Shown: positions 22,691 to 40,183, counted from the stretch's first letter. The stretch: DNA of 64,000 nt from Anoplopoma fimbria (GCF_027596085.1 NC_072459.1:20728555-20792554), one strand, 5' to 3'. Notes: generated by a model not told the origin, from the letters alone. Numbers and translations: made by a program.

Positions 22691-25600
22691 AGCAGTCCCC
22701 CCTTTGATATTGTGAATCGATGAGCCCTTGATGATCAAAAACTGCACTAAAACAATCGTACCAGCCAACCTTGAGTTTTTCATAAGAATTAAATTGACCA
22801 CCATTTAAGTGGGTTTTTTTTCAAACCAGTGGATGTATATCACTGGGATGGAATAACACTTGCAGAGCACAGATCGCCCCATTTTAAACTCACCGACCAC
22901 TATTACCCCCCACCCCCCACACACGACTGAATTCAAAGGGAAGTCTTAAAATAAATATAAAAACAGACAATCTGAGGAGGCCTTTTATGCTTTTAATCGT
23001 TTTTGCGCCATCAGCCCGTTGATTCTTTCCCATCAAAAGTTTAAAACCCCACCCATCCAACCTCACAAAATAACTGGACTGCCTGGCCATGTTCTTCACT
23101 GCAGGGAAACACGACATAGTTGGCCAACCGAGAGAGAGAGAACCAGCTCCGCGATTTCTTTTTCTAGTCTATGGAAGTGCCTCTGTATTCCCATTATGCA
23201 ATTTGTCAAACATGAATTCAGGTTCTTTTTTTCTCACATATAAGCTATAGCGAATGGTGAAAAAAAAAAAAAATGTTATGTCTGGAGAGGGAGGAAAAGA
23301 AACGGCGACAGCTCACTAGATAATCGCAAGCATCTTTATATATAATACACATATATATTTATAGAAATATACATTTTTTTTTTGTTTTATTTGCAAGATA
23401 AGCTCTGTGGCAGTCTAGTTATTTTTTGAAGCATGGCGCACTCATAGGATGCATCTCAGAAAACCCACCTAAAGTACCAGCCTCTAACCCCACCTTAAAA
23501 GACGTAAAGGAAAGCCCATGGCAAACACGACAATAGATACATAGACGGTGATGATAATGTAGTTGAGGATGATAATAAAAAAAGATTAGGTTTTCTTGTT
23601 TTCTTTCTTGTTTTGATGGGAAGTATTGTTCTTGAAACTAAATGATGTATGTCGATTGAGCCATGTGCAATGCCTTGGTAGAGGAATTGTGTTTGTTTGT
23701 TAGCGATTGTTGTGAGGGTTTCATGAGAAAAGAGGGAAAAAAACCCTCTAAGGTTGTTTTTTCTTTTGTTGTGTTTTATTTTTTATTTTTTTTCAAGTCC
23801 ACATGCTCCGGGACTCTAAATACGAGGGCGGCGAGAAAAATATCCAAGTCTTTGTAAGTAAGTTTGAGGAATTTTTTTTTAAATTTCCTTTTATTGTTGT
23901 TTTTTTTGTTTTTTTTTCTCCTTCTGTTTATCACTCTTTTTTTAAAGATTTTTTTTTTTTCATTTCTATTGATTTTGTTTTCAAAATGTGGGAGGGCTGA
24001 AGGAACAATTTTGCAACTCGTAAAAAAAAATATATATCACCTGGTGCTTTCGTAAAGAATAAAGTACAGTCAATCTATTATACATAAATAGTAATAAACA
24101 AAAAAAATTAAGTGTTATCATAAAAGCAAATTTTAGGAAAACATGCATTATTCTATTTCTCTTTTTTTTTTTTTGTATTTACCGAGGGGGAGGGGTTCAT
24201 TGTTTTTAAAAAAGATTGTTGTTACAAAATGCATTCCCCCCCCAAAAAATAAAAATCCATAGCATAAAAACAAAAATCTTGTGTCTAACACAAGTAATCC
24301 TAGTGCGGGACAAAAGACAAGATCTTCCCAAATTTGGGAGATGCACAATTATGGATCTAAAGAAAAACAATGAATACAATAGCTGGTCTGATTCCGTTTT
24401 TGGTGTAAGATGTCCAGTTGGCCTCAGGGAGAGGGAATCAGTGACCTCTGACCCGTATCGTCATCGATTCAAGTGAACCCCTTCTCCTCCCTCCCTCCCC
24501 CACCGAATCTCCCACTGTAAATGATTATAAATATATGTTTGGTGACGTAGTGTTATAGACTCAGAGCATCTTAAAGGTTGTCCCTAAGAAGTGCCTTTTG
24601 TTCACAGATTTCCATCTTGTAATCCTGAGTGCCCATCTCGAAAGAAACAAACAAAAAAAACAAAAAACGTCCCCCTCCTTCATCCTTCTATATCTTTCTC
24701 TTCCTCTTCTTGGAGCTTTTTACAAGCAGTATACATAGTACTAAAGGAAATTTGGTGTGATTTAGTTCCTCTTTTTATTGTTGAATAATTAAGAAAAGCA
24801 TAAAAAAAAACGAAAAAAAAAAAGATATTTTCTGTCTTGCTTCTCTTCCTCCGTAATCTTGTCTTCTGTCTATCTCGGACACTGGAGTAGTCTGTAGCCG
24901 CGTAACCCCCTTCCCTTCCTCCCTTCCCTTCCTTTCTCCCTTTCTCTGAACGGCGGGGTTGGAAAAAAAAAGAATACGCAAAGTTGTTTTTTTTTGTCTG
25001 AGCAGAATGCAGTTAGCTCACATGTTATTCTTGTCTGTACGCTTTCACATTGTATTACCATACCCATCTTCTTCAGCTTCTCCATTCAACAGCTAATGTA
25101 AGTGAACAAGTTACACCACGGGGCTCTGGGCTGTGCTGAGGACGGTGGCGGAGCAAAGAAATAGTCCCTCTCCCTCCCAGGGGAGCGGATCCGTGGGCAG
25201 GAGGAGAGCACTCAAGGGAACGTTTTGGGTTTCGGCTGTTAGAGAGGTAGATGACCAGTAGTATTGCTAGTTTAGGCAGGTTTATTCGTCCTTGTTTCTA
25301 TCTATTTATTTTTTTTATAATTGAATTTGGATTATGATTCTTTTTTTTTGTCATTGTTACTGCGTTGAGAACTTCAATTAAGCACCTTTTTTAGTGGTTG
25401 ATTGTGACCAGCAATTTCTTTTTTTTTTATTTAAACTTTTTTAAGAACTTTTTTTTTAAGGACTAGAAGCACCTTATAAGCGGACCGGTTCCACAGCACG
25501 GAGACTGAAGGGCTCAGGTTTAGCACAATCACGAGAGACGTCACGCATCCGAACCGCAGCCTCTGATTGACCAAAGCGGAACGTTTCCAAAAAAGGCCTA

Positions 25601-25859
25601 CGAAATAAAATAAAAAACTAGTTGGTGCTTTCTAGAGAAAAGCACCGGGGAAATTCCACCAGCAAAATCAAGCGATTTTTACAGATTTTTGTCCAGCTAA
25701 GAAAATTAAAAAAAATTATATATATATGCAACTTTTTTTTTTTTTCTTCATCATGCAAATGAAGCCAGCAGCAGTATAATCAATCAATCAATCAAGCCTT
25801 TGATAAGTGAAAGCGCCACAGTTTGAGAAGCCATAGCAGAGACGAACAGGTTGCACGGG

Positions 25860-25862
<3 letters not shown>

Positions 25863-25926
<64 letters not shown>
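25863..25926. repeat. (GT)n microsatellite in putative nfix 3' UTR
   Basis: About 32 uninterrupted GT units. In the transcript this would be a long (GU)n tract. Confidence 0.97.
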
Positions 25927-25928
<2 letters not shown>

Positions 25929-26262
25929 CTGCCCCTGCACCGTTCAGAGAGCCCAGTCGAACCTTGTGGCCGAACCGTCCGCTGTTTTATTTTGAAATTT
26001 ATTATTTTTTTGAAATTTTCTTTGTTTGTTTTGAACACGTTTTTGTAGGATGCTGGGCCGTGTTTAGTGTAGACTGAGCCCCCCTGGCCAGCCTCGGCCC
26101 TCCTCCTCCCTCTACAAGTGCTCCTCCTCCTCCTCCTCCTCCATCAGACACACACCCCCCAGAGCCCATGGTGAAATGCATGTGTTAATTACAGTTTCTT
26201 TTCCATAATAATAATAAAAGAAAAAAAAACAGTTTGAAAAGAGCAACACCTTTACTTGATTG

Positions 26263-26268
26263 AATAAA
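26263..26268 (+). terminator. nfix: Candidate distal poly(A) signal of nfix
   Basis: A canonical AATAAA hexamer (tgaataaaag context) is followed by a T/G-rich stretch. It is the last such signal before the transposon-rich interval begins at about 26.6 kb. An alternative proximal signal is aataaa near 24057. Confidence 0.5.
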
Positions 26269-26620
26269 AGGATGTTCTTGGCTGTATCCCGCCCATCTCG
26301 CCTGTGATTATTACCGTGTCGTTTCAGTGGTGGACAAGCAGCTGTGTCTCAAACATGGCCGTGCTCCAGGGGCAGTGATGGAAGAAGAGCCTTTACTTGG
26401 GTAAAAAAGTGCAGATGTAAAAGTATTCGTACTAGTACAAGGAAAAGTCCTGCCTTTAAACAAGCACCTAAGATAATGAAAGTAAAAGTATTCATTCTTT
26501 TATTATACATTTTATTGTTGTAGCTGAGAGAGCTAGTTTTAACCACTTTATGTGCTGCAGTGGGTTGTTTGTACACAGTGTTATTGTCTCTAGTATTATA
26601 CTGTATGTCTTTGTTATATA

Positions 26621-26698
26621 CAGCGGGTAAAATAAGTATTGAACACGTCACCATTTTTCTCAGTAAATATATTTCTAAAGGTGCCATTGACATGAAAT
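26621..26698 (+). mobile_element. Solo terminal inverted repeat of a Tc1-like transposon
   Basis: The segment begins cagcgggtaaaataagtatt directly after TATA and runs through tctcagtaaatatatttcta. It matches the end of the larger element at 26958-27927. The match stops near 26698, so this is a truncated end only. A similar end in opposite orientation lies at 42444-42521. Confidence 0.85.
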
Positions 26699-26957
26699 GT
26701 CGTAACTGACCCGACGATGCTGATTTACAGGGTTGGCCTCCAAAAATCCGTCACCACGTAGCTTTCTATATGCACCATAACATTGTTTGCCAGGAGGCCA
26801 AAGCCATTCTTGTCTTTGTATTCCTTTTAAAGACTAAATTATATACATGTGGGTAACGGCAGATCCGCTCGTACAACCTCCCTTCAAAGACAAGCATCCA
26901 CTTTGTTATCTTCTTCTTCTCTACTTGTTCTTGGCAAATCAGCTAGAGGTGCATATA

Positions 26958-27927
26958 CTCCAGGTAAAATAAGTATTGGACACGTCACCATTTTTCTCAG
27001 TAAATATATTTCTAAAGGTGCTATTGACATGACATTTTCACCAGAAGTCGGTAACAACCCAAGTAATCCATACATACAAAGAAAACCAAACAAATAAGTT
27101 CAGAAATTAAGTTATGTGTAATAAAATGGAATGACACAGGGAAAAAGTATTGAACACATGAAGAAAGGGAGGTGCAAAAAGGCATGGAAAGCCAAGACAC
27201 CAGCTGAAATCTATCAGTCATTAGAAAGCAATCCTGCCCCTTGTCAGTGCAAATTAATATCAGCTGGTTCAGTCCCAACTGATGGCCTATAAAAAGGTGT
27301 CTCATTACCAAGGTGTCACACAAGAAACATCTCATGATGGGTAAAAGCAAAGAGCTCTCTCAAGACCTTCACAACCTTATTGTTGCAAAACATACTGATG
27401 GCATTGGTTACAGAAGGATTTCTAAACTTCTGAATGTTCCAGTGAGCACTGTTGGGGCCATAATAAAGTGGAAAGAACATAATTTCACCATAAACTGGCC
27501 ACGCTGCTAGAATGGCCCAGCCAATCACCTGACTTGAATCCAATAGAAAATCTATGCAAAGAACTAAAGATCAGCGTTCATAGAAGAGGCCCACGGAACC
27601 TTCAAGATTTGAAGACTGTTTGTGTGGAAGAATGGGCCAAAATCACACCTGAGCAATGCATGCGACTAGTTTCTCCATACAGGAGGCGTCTTGAAGCTGT
27701 CATTACCAACAAAGGCTTTTGTACGAAGTATTAAATACTTTTCCCCTGTGTCATTCCATTTTATTACACATAACTTAATTTCTGAACTTACTCATTTGGT
27801 TTTCTTTGTATGTATGGATTACTTGGGTTGTTACTGACATCTGGTGAAAATGTCATGTCAATAGGACCTTTAGAAATATATTTACTGAGAAAAATGGTGA
27901 CGTGTTCAATACTTATTTTACCCGCTG
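26958..27927 (+). mobile_element. Internally deleted Tc1-like transposon
   Basis: This 970-bp element has inverted terminal repeats of about 185 bp (26958-27144 and 27742-27927), with the end motif gggtaaaataagtatt. Inside is the start of a Tc1-type transposase (ATG near 27337; KSKELSQDLHNLIVAKHTDG, then the helix-turn-helix GYRRISKLLNVPVSTVGAII). The sequence then jumps to the C-terminal part (WPSQSPDLNPIENL) in another frame. Most of the DDE catalytic core is missing and a stop lies at the junction (27508-27510). It is dead as a source of transposase but could be mobilised in trans if its ends still work. The left tip is mutated. Confidence 0.93.
27337..27734 (+). pseudogene. Tc1-like transposase remnant
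   Basis: The N-terminal paired-like helix-turn-helix (27337-27507) is followed by a stop. After a +1/-1 frame change, the last about 65 residues (WPSQSPDLNPIENL ... MRLVSPYRRRLEAVITNKG) run to 27734. The middle of the protein, holding the first catalytic aspartates, is deleted. The remaining protein cannot be active. Confidence 0.9.
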
Positions 27928-28469
27928 TGTAAGGAAACGTGTGTCAGGTGAAAGGAATTTCAGGATCCTGGATCTGTTTTCATTGCCTCCATGTTGATGC
28001 AAAATGACTGACCAGCCCTCAGGACTGACCTGAGAACTCTTAACCTTCCTCGGTCGTTTGTCAGCATCACACAAATCAGTCTTCCTTCTTATTAATAGAT
28101 TATTCTTAATTTTAAAGGAAATGGCTGACAATCCAGAGCAATTTCTCACTATATTTTCGAATGTGTTTGTATTCTAACCAACTTAAAAATGCTGTTTATT
28201 AAAACAATTATCAGTTATTATTCAAGGAGGGAATTTACCAATTCATCAGAATTTTTTTCTTTTTATGGGGGATGATAAACTGCATAGATACCTCTTTTTG
28301 TTATGTGGTTTGTGGTGAATTGTGACCTTCGACTAGTTGAGCTCAATTGCTGGATTAAAGATGCAATATACGACATTCTAATATAGCAGCAAACAACTAT
28401 TATCGATGTAAAGATAAAGTGGAGTCGTGTTTAACTGAGCAAAGAATGAAGTCGCTCTCCCTCTGTGTG

Positions 28470-28790
28470 TGTTGTAATCCGAGCTTCTTCAATCTTCGTA
28501 GACATAGCCGGCCCGGCCGCTCTCCTCTTTTTAAAGCACGTGAACACCGGTTGGCTCACGGCCGCCGCTCTGCTCTGCACTCATACTGCGGTTACAGCTG
28601 ATAACGCCATGCCGACAGACAGCGCCGTTGGAGAAATATGGCACCAACTCTTTGGTTCTCGCCCAGGTAAACACTGTTAGCTCTGTCGGCATTGTTGCCA
28701 TTTCTTTACACTGTTACAGCTTTTAGCACCGTTAGCCGCCAGCTCAGCTGTCGACATGTTGAGAGCCAATGGGTACCTTTTGAAGTAGCA
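28470..28790. repeat. Dispersed repeat, copy 1
   Basis: It shares a series of motifs with 33830-34075: gagcttct, cactcatactgcggttac, caggtaaacactgttagctc, tgtcggcattgttgcc and gccgccagctcagctgtcga. It has no open frame of note and its class is unknown. Confidence 0.65.
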
Positions 28791-29889
28791 GCCCTACTCA
28801 TAGGTAGATTATTCTCTTAAAGCTGAATTTACTTATATTTTTATATGTTCAAGGGTTTGAATGACTAGGATATATGTAATATAAGAAGGGGTCACTCTTA
28901 ATGATGAACAACGGCGGACAGTTAGAGACCACCTGGTGAACACAATACATTATTGTACTCTAATTTGAGATTTATTCTTAAAATTAACATTTAGATTTAC
29001 TTCTTGATGTTCAGTTTCCTAATATCTTTGCCAACTCTTTTCTTTTATGTACACATTTATTTCAGACAACTTTAAAGGTGTCAAATATGAGCACTAGCTA
29101 GCTAGAACAGAACCAGGTACACAATTACATGGTGGATTTGAAGTTGGATTAAAGTTCTGCCACAAATTCTCAAGAGTTCACAAATTCTTCCATTACCTAT
29201 TTATATGTCTTATTTAGGTCTTCTGATTTTATTGTAAAAATCCTTTCATTGTATCTATTTGTTGATGGAGTTTGGCCTTTATGTGTAGAGATGGAATGTT
29301 CTCAGCAGCTGGTTTGGGTTTCCCTCCAACAGTCCAGACTTATTGACGAAGTAAATTGGAAACCCTAGCAGGTTTAAATGTGTTACAGTAGCCACTGCAT
29401 CTTATCCACTGCATGCTGGAATAGCAGTGCTGGATTAAACCACTAGAGGGCTCCTGTTTGTGATGGTGAGTATTTGTGACACATTAGCATCCTTGTGCAT
29501 CTTACTCACAGTCTGAATCTACAAAACAAAGAGTGAAAGGCCTGAAAGACTTCCATTTAATGATATTTAATGTAGCGCAGCATAGTCTGAGGTCATGTTG
29601 ACGTTCAGTAAGAATTACCTTCACACACAGAATGGGACTGGAGACATTTTTTTGTCTGTTCATGGACCCACATTAAGATCAGAAGCTATGGATTTATCAT
29701 AAGCAGCTTCATAATACAGTTAACTGTAGTGGACCATGAGCACATCAATGTACAATGTCTCACTGGCTGTTTTGTGTGTAGTTAAGCCTTGATATGCTAT
29801 AATGTAGCCTATATATGTATAATGTGTTTCCCTGCATTTGTGTCTATATGTAAATCCAAGATAAGTTAGTCAGGGGCTGGTTTTAATTC

Positions 29890-29919
29890 TTTAGAAATGT
29901 GTTAATTCACATTTCTAAA
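29890..29919. repeat. Perfect hairpin, 12-bp stem
   Basis: Stem tttagaaatgtg (29890-29901), loop ttaatt, then cacatttctaaa (29908-29919). It lies in the nfix-rad23a interval. Confidence 0.95.
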
Positions 29920-30169
29920 ATGAGTAAATGCTTAAGACACGGGGAGTGTTGTTCTTGTAATAAATAAATGCCAAATTTGTTCTTTAAATATTCTGATATA
30001 ACCATATCAACAATTAGCTGCTATTTGTACTCCAAATAACGAGCAAATGGAAACAGGCATGACCCCCCCCAAGACTAAAGGAGACACAAAATGACAACCA
30101 ACGACACAGCTGCAACATTTCGCATTTTGTGATAGTTTCTCTCTTTCAAGTCGTGTGGCTTTTCACTGA

Positions 30170-30500
30170 TTAAGGTTTTCATCTCTATGAAGTCATTACG
30201 CGTATCTTCATTCTCTGAAGTCAGTATACTTTTTGTAGTCATTCTGCGTCTGTCTGATGAAGTTTTGCTTCTCTTTGAAGTCCCTCTGTGTCTTTGTTGT
30301 CATCTCTTTGAGGACTTTCTGAATCTCTTTGTCTAGTTTTCCTTCTTTTTGAAGTTGTTCTGCATCTCTGTTGTTTTCCATCTTTGAAGTAACTCTGCAT
30401 CTCTTTGAATTTGTTCTGCGTCTCTATGTAGTTTTACATCTCTGATTTCATTCTGCATCTCATTATATTCTCTTTGAAGTCGTGCTGCGCCGCTTTGTTA
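30170..30500. repeat. Degenerate minisatellite (ctctttgaagtcgttctgcat-type)
   Basis: Repeated variants of ctctttgaagt, ttctgcatctctttg and ctgcgtctctatgtagtttt fill about 330 bases, with a basic unit near 21-24 bp. A related gtctctttgtagtc-type minisatellite is common in teleosts, as I remember it. Confidence 0.8.
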
Positions 30501-32408
30501 TTTGATTTTCCATCACATATTTAATTCATACAGAAATATTGGCAAAGGCCCATGGGCATGTACTAATAAACCAGCTACCTTCTGACTACTAGGAGTGGCC
30601 AATCAGATCCCTGAGCTAATATACCAGCCCAGCCCGCTTATAGTATGTATACGAGTGTATTTAAGTTGAGCTCAACTGGGATCATAAAATGCAGGGCTGC
30701 ACACAGTGCCTGAGGATTTAAACAACAGGGAAGTTGTTATTTTCTTTTATTCAGAATTGAATCTAAGCCTTAAGAGAACTCAGATTAAATCAAATCGAAT
30801 AGTTTAGATTTAGACAATTTCCCCCAGGTTGGGAAGATAAGTTACAGAAAGTTTACTTTAAAGGTAATTGTAGATTAACCTGGTTTCCATTTATTTCCCT
30901 GAAGTGTTTTGAATATCTGAAAGATTTTACAAGGCAAAATAAAAATGCTTTTCTAGACATGTTAGTACAATATATGATGGTAGTTACAATATAACTGTAT
31001 AAAGTAGTTTATTCTTAACGCATCTGTTGGGACATGTGAAGTGTTGACTTAGAGAAACAGTAGAAGTTGCATGGTCCTGATGACTCAACCACGCGACACT
31101 GTTAAACCCCCATGCAGATGGTCTAGACCTCACCAAGCAGTGCAAACAGATTTATCTGCAAATATTTGCATATACACCTAAGAACTTAAGATTCTGGATA
31201 TTTAATCATTTTTTGGTTAACTTCTAAAATGTTTTCCCCCATGCGGTCAAATGCTGGCAAACTAAAAGAGATACGGTTAAGAGGGTGGGCCGTCCTGATA
31301 AAATAAACTTATTTTGGTAAACTGAAAAAAATGTGTCGGATATAAGATCTACCGACAACTAAAATTGACAAGAATTTTACTGAATAAGGCTGTAAAACTA
31401 CCTCACCTTAGCGACCAGTGTCTGCTCAAATTTCTACTTCTATTGTGTGTTTTTTAAATGATGTTAAGTGGCACAAAAGACTTGTATGGGTAGTGTTAAT
31501 TAGCACCAAAAGCTATCAGCATAGACACAAAAAAAAAAAAAAAAAATAGTTCCTCATTTGAGTAACCTAAACAGGCAGGCACAGCATTTTTGTAGGGACT
31601 GTCATCTGTGCAGCCACCATGGAAGGACAGATGAGGGTGGTACAAAGTGAACAGAACAACCAGATACTTCTTTTGTCAGTTTAGTTTCCATTCCCCCCAC
31701 CCCCAAACAGACTGATAGATCCCCCCCCCCCCCAGCAACATCAGGTCAGACACATACATAGGTGCAGCACGATCCAGTCTATCTCTGCCATTTCCTCTCT
31801 TGGACGTACGTACATGAGGCTTACATACAAGCAGTTACACACACTGATAATGTTGTCGAAGTGCAGTGAGGAGAATGTGCTTCCATACGATCCGGCTACG
31901 GCATTTACAAACTTAAGAGAATGCAAAAATTGATTACTGTTTCAGCCTGACTGTATCGCATCCATCTGCACAGGCACACAGACATGTACTCACACACACA
32001 CACACACTCTTGTCGCAAACCCTCCCCCTCCCTCCTCCCTAATGTCACAAAGCGCGCGTCTAAAATCAAATTATAGATCTCCCCTAGATAAACCCCACAC
32101 ATTCCATTGGAATTCACGTGGGTTTTATCATTCCTCCACACCTTTACACCCCGACCTTCCTGCACACGACCCCCTCTTTGTGTACGTTAAGCGTGTAACC
32201 CTGCCGCAACCTCGCCCCAAGCCGTTCGCCCCTTCCCCTCCCACCCGCACCCCCACCCCCCGCTGGCTCTCCCTCTCCTCCCCTCCTGTCGGGTTGAGCC
32301 AAGGTTGGTAGCTGTACAATAAAATTGGAGGGTGCAGTCTTTTTATGCTGAGCTGAAGAGGGGAAGGGGGAGGGAGGGAGGGAGGGAGGAGCAGGAAGGC
32401 AGCGCCGC

Positions 32409-37438
<5,030 letters not shown>

Positions 37439-37560
37439 GGTGGCGGAGGCTGAGGTGCTTCAAGCGGAGGAATAGTCGCTCGCTAAGCACTAAGTGTGTT
37501 GCTAAAGTTGGCGTTTTCTGTTGAGACAACGACAAGCCAAGAAATGTGTGTATCCATGAG
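37439..37560 (-). promoter_or_regulatory. rad23a: rad23a 5' UTR and proximal promoter region
   Basis: Sequence directly upstream of the start codon contains cctccgcttgaagcacctca on the coding strand. No TATA box is obvious at a normal distance. The transcription start is not determinable from the sequence. A 22-bp direct repeat lies a little further upstream. Confidence 0.4.
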
Positions 37561-37623
37561 CACTCAGCAAATCGCCATCTTTGGTGACAAGTTGAGCGGT
37601 GCGGCGAGAAGAGCTCAAGCTCC

Positions 37624-37667
37624 GCTGGAAGGTACGAGATTTCCTGCTGGAAGGTACGAGATTTCCT
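37624..37667. repeat. Two tandem copies of a 22-bp unit upstream of rad23a
   Basis: The unit starting gctggaaggtacgagatttc occurs at 37624-37645 and again, identical, at 37646-37667. It lies about 200 bases upstream of the rad23a start codon and could be promoter-proximal. Confidence 0.8.
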
Positions 37668-38107
37668 GCTGGACGACGCGACTATGGTAAGTTTTTTGTT
37701 TTTTTTAACTTTTAACAGGGTACATTTGACTTGTATTATTGTAGAAAACTTAAAAATGCACTTAAATGATTAATGATTGCACTGAAACAATAATTCAATA
37801 TATATACTGTCAGAAGTCCTTTTAAAATATTCTTGCTGTTTGCATTTGTTAGATTGATTTGAACAATTATTTCATTCTTTCTTCAATTTGTTTATTAATA
37901 TGACCTCTTCGAACAGCAATTTAATTTATCTATTTACATTTGGACTTGTATAAATACAGCCTCGCTATAACCATTCATATTTATTGAGAATATAATGAAA
38001 AATGAAAGCACATTCATTTTAATCAACTGTCCGATGTGTGAATTCCAAATATCTCATTATGAGTGTCAGGATTAACATTTCATCCAGCCAAAAGGATAAC
38101 ATGATGA

Positions 38108-38336
38108 ATAGGAATGATTTAATCCACCTTGCTATGTAGATGGAATCAATTCAAGGCAACTCTTCTGTCTTAATATCTTTAAAAATATACATATCTATGT
38201 TAAAAGCCCTTTACACTCACACATAGGAATATTTAATCCACCTTGCTATGTAGATGGAATCAATTCAAGGCAACTCTTCTGTCTTAATATCTTTAAAAAT
38301 ATACATATCTATGTTAAAAGCCCTTTACACTCACAC
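38108..38336. repeat. Recent tandem duplication of a ~114-bp unit
   Basis: Unit 1 (38108-38222) and unit 2 (38223-38336) both run from ataggaat to ctttacactcacac. I see essentially one single-base indel (ggaatgattt against ggaatattt) between them. Confidence 0.95.
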
Positions 38337-38756
38337 AGGTGTTTACAATCACCCTGGTTGATTGGCCCTGTGGTCTGGTCATAGCTGGGTGGAGCTATGA
38401 TGGGAATAATGTGATGTCACAAAACTCTATGAACCAATGGGGATGATAACAGTGTTGTCCCGCCCCAATTAGTGCAACAAACTTAACAGGAGAGTGATGA
38501 CGATTTCAATAAAGCCCAGTCAGATTTAATAAAGCCAGTGGTTGCACCTTATTGACCCTTTTTATAAAAAAAACAATTTGTCTACTGCTTCTTCTGGAGT
38601 TTTTGCACAACACTCAATGAAATACCTGTATAGAAATAAACTGGTCTATGACACATTTCAGGTACACCTATGAATCAAGGAATCTCTGTCTGTGTGTCCT
38701 TCGCATGTCTCAAAAGCTCTTCGTCCGATCTACTTCACACTCAGCGGATGTATCGA

Positions 38757-38841
38757 TTGGGACCCAAATACGTGCCATGTCGTATTTTGGTGTGATTTGG
38801 ACTTGACACGTTCAATATCGATAAACTTTGAATAAACAAGC
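38757..38841 (+). repeat. Inverted repeat partner A (85 bp)
   Basis: The segment with gtattttggtgtgatttgga and atcgataaactttgaataaa is the near-exact reverse complement of 42257-42340. It lies in a longer dispersed repeat that includes tgtgtccttcgcatgtctca just to its left. Confidence 0.85.
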
Positions 38842-39584
38842 AAACTGTGTTGCAGTGGGGCTTCAGGGCTCTGCGGGCTGAGTCGAGCATGTCGTCTCCA
38901 GCGGGCCTTCACAGGCCATGGCACTTTGACTGCACTTCACTTTTCCTGATGGTTGCTGGACAACCACACTCTTCTTCACTTTTCCTTGTACGCTGCAAGC
39001 AGCTCTTCTGGGGGCCAAGCAGTCGTGCAGCTCCGAACAGCCACGCCCTCCAACAGTATATAATCAGTTAATGATTTTTTGTCTTTTGTACAGTACGTTG
39101 CAATAACAGGAAACCATTAAGTTTCAACGTACATTGTAGTAATTTGTCATGAATCATATGTTTGTCCATGGCTCCGCCTGGATCTGCCGTGGCCTGGATC
39201 ATGCACCATTTATACGTCGCTTTTTGACAAAAGCCATATCAATAAACGTACATTTCAGTGCATGTTAAGGGGCCCAAAACCCCACATGCTCAATAAAGTG
39301 AGCAATATATTGACACTTTGTGCTGTCACGGATAGGTGTACTGAGTAAAAGGAGAAGAACTCCATTGCAGTATTTATTGCAAAGAGTTGTGTACTGACTA
39401 TGGACACTCCATTGTTTTGTTGCACTATAGTGTTCAAAAGTTTACAGTCATAGACTCAGTCATAGAAAATACATGTAGTGCAATAGGAAGTGATTTCAGA
39501 TTGTCTTCCTCTGGGGGAGGAAGAGCTGCAGTATGATGACCAAAGACTACTCTCTTCACAGAAGATCATAGTATACGGTAAGGA

Positions 39585-39800
39585 AAAGTGTGACAGCCTG
39601 GCTCTGTCCAAACTTTAAAAAAAAAAGCTCATTAATGCTTTTCATTCTGTTTGTTGAATCCGTTTTCAAGCCAAAACGTAAAAATGACAAGTTGACATTT
39701 TACCGGGGGGTTATGTGGTGGACTGTGTCTTAGCAGGGATCAGTAGTAACTTCCTGTAGTCTTGTCGTCATCTTGAAGTTGTATCGAGTATTTCCCAAAA
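39585..39800. mobile_element. Internal fragment of the gctaagctaa-type element
   Basis: It contains gacagcctggctctgtccaa, ccaaaacgtaaaaatgacaa and ggggggttatgtggtggact. As I remember the repeat, this is its internal region; the arms are not clear here. Confidence 0.5.
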
Positions 39801-40179
39801 TGTAGAACTGAAGATTTACCTAAATTCCTGATTTATTTTAAACGAATCCTGATCAGAATCTCTTTACTAGTATGCTGTTTTTTGTATTAAGTAGACACAG
39901 AGAGACTGAGATTGTTCTTATAGTCTTAACCACTGAATGACAACACCAGCAGGTCTTTGGTAACCTCTATATTCTATCAGCTTAGCTGCATGTATTGTAA
40001 TTTTAATTGCTTCAACATCCAGACCAATAAGTTTAAAAAATAACTTGATGTAACTGCTGTCACCATGGAAACCAAATGTTTCATCCATATCTAAATGTGT
40101 TTCGGAGTTAGTTTGAACATCTTTACCTGGCTCTTTAAAAAGTGTGGGTGTGTGTGTGGGTGTTACAAAAAAAACATTT

Positions 40180-40183
<4 letters not shown>

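Larger units (their letters stand above)
20060..26285 (+). other. nfix: Probable nfix 3' UTR
   Basis: About 6.2 kb follows the nfix stop without a recognisable coding exon. It is rich in homopolymeric T and A runs, especially 23230-24260 and 24780-25790. It includes a MITE-like copy (about 21510-22130), a hairpin at 21641-21676 and (AC)/(GT) arrays at 21018-21041, 22661-22688 and 25863-25926. Candidate poly(A) signals are AATAAA near 24057, near 24091 and at 26263-26268. The last is followed by a TGTTCTTGGCTGT stretch that could be a downstream GU-rich element, so I place the distal end near 26285. Mammalian NFIX transcripts also have long 3' UTRs. The exact end is inferred from sequence only. 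Confidence 0.6.
26286..32408. other. Convergent interval between nfix and rad23a
   Basis: The two genes point tail to tail. The interval holds Tc1-like remnants (26621-26698, 26958-27927), a dispersed repeat (28470-28790), a degenerate minisatellite (30170-30500) and a hairpin (29890-29919). The right end must include the rad23a 3' UTR, whose limit I could not fix. No other gene is recognised. Confidence 0.7.
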
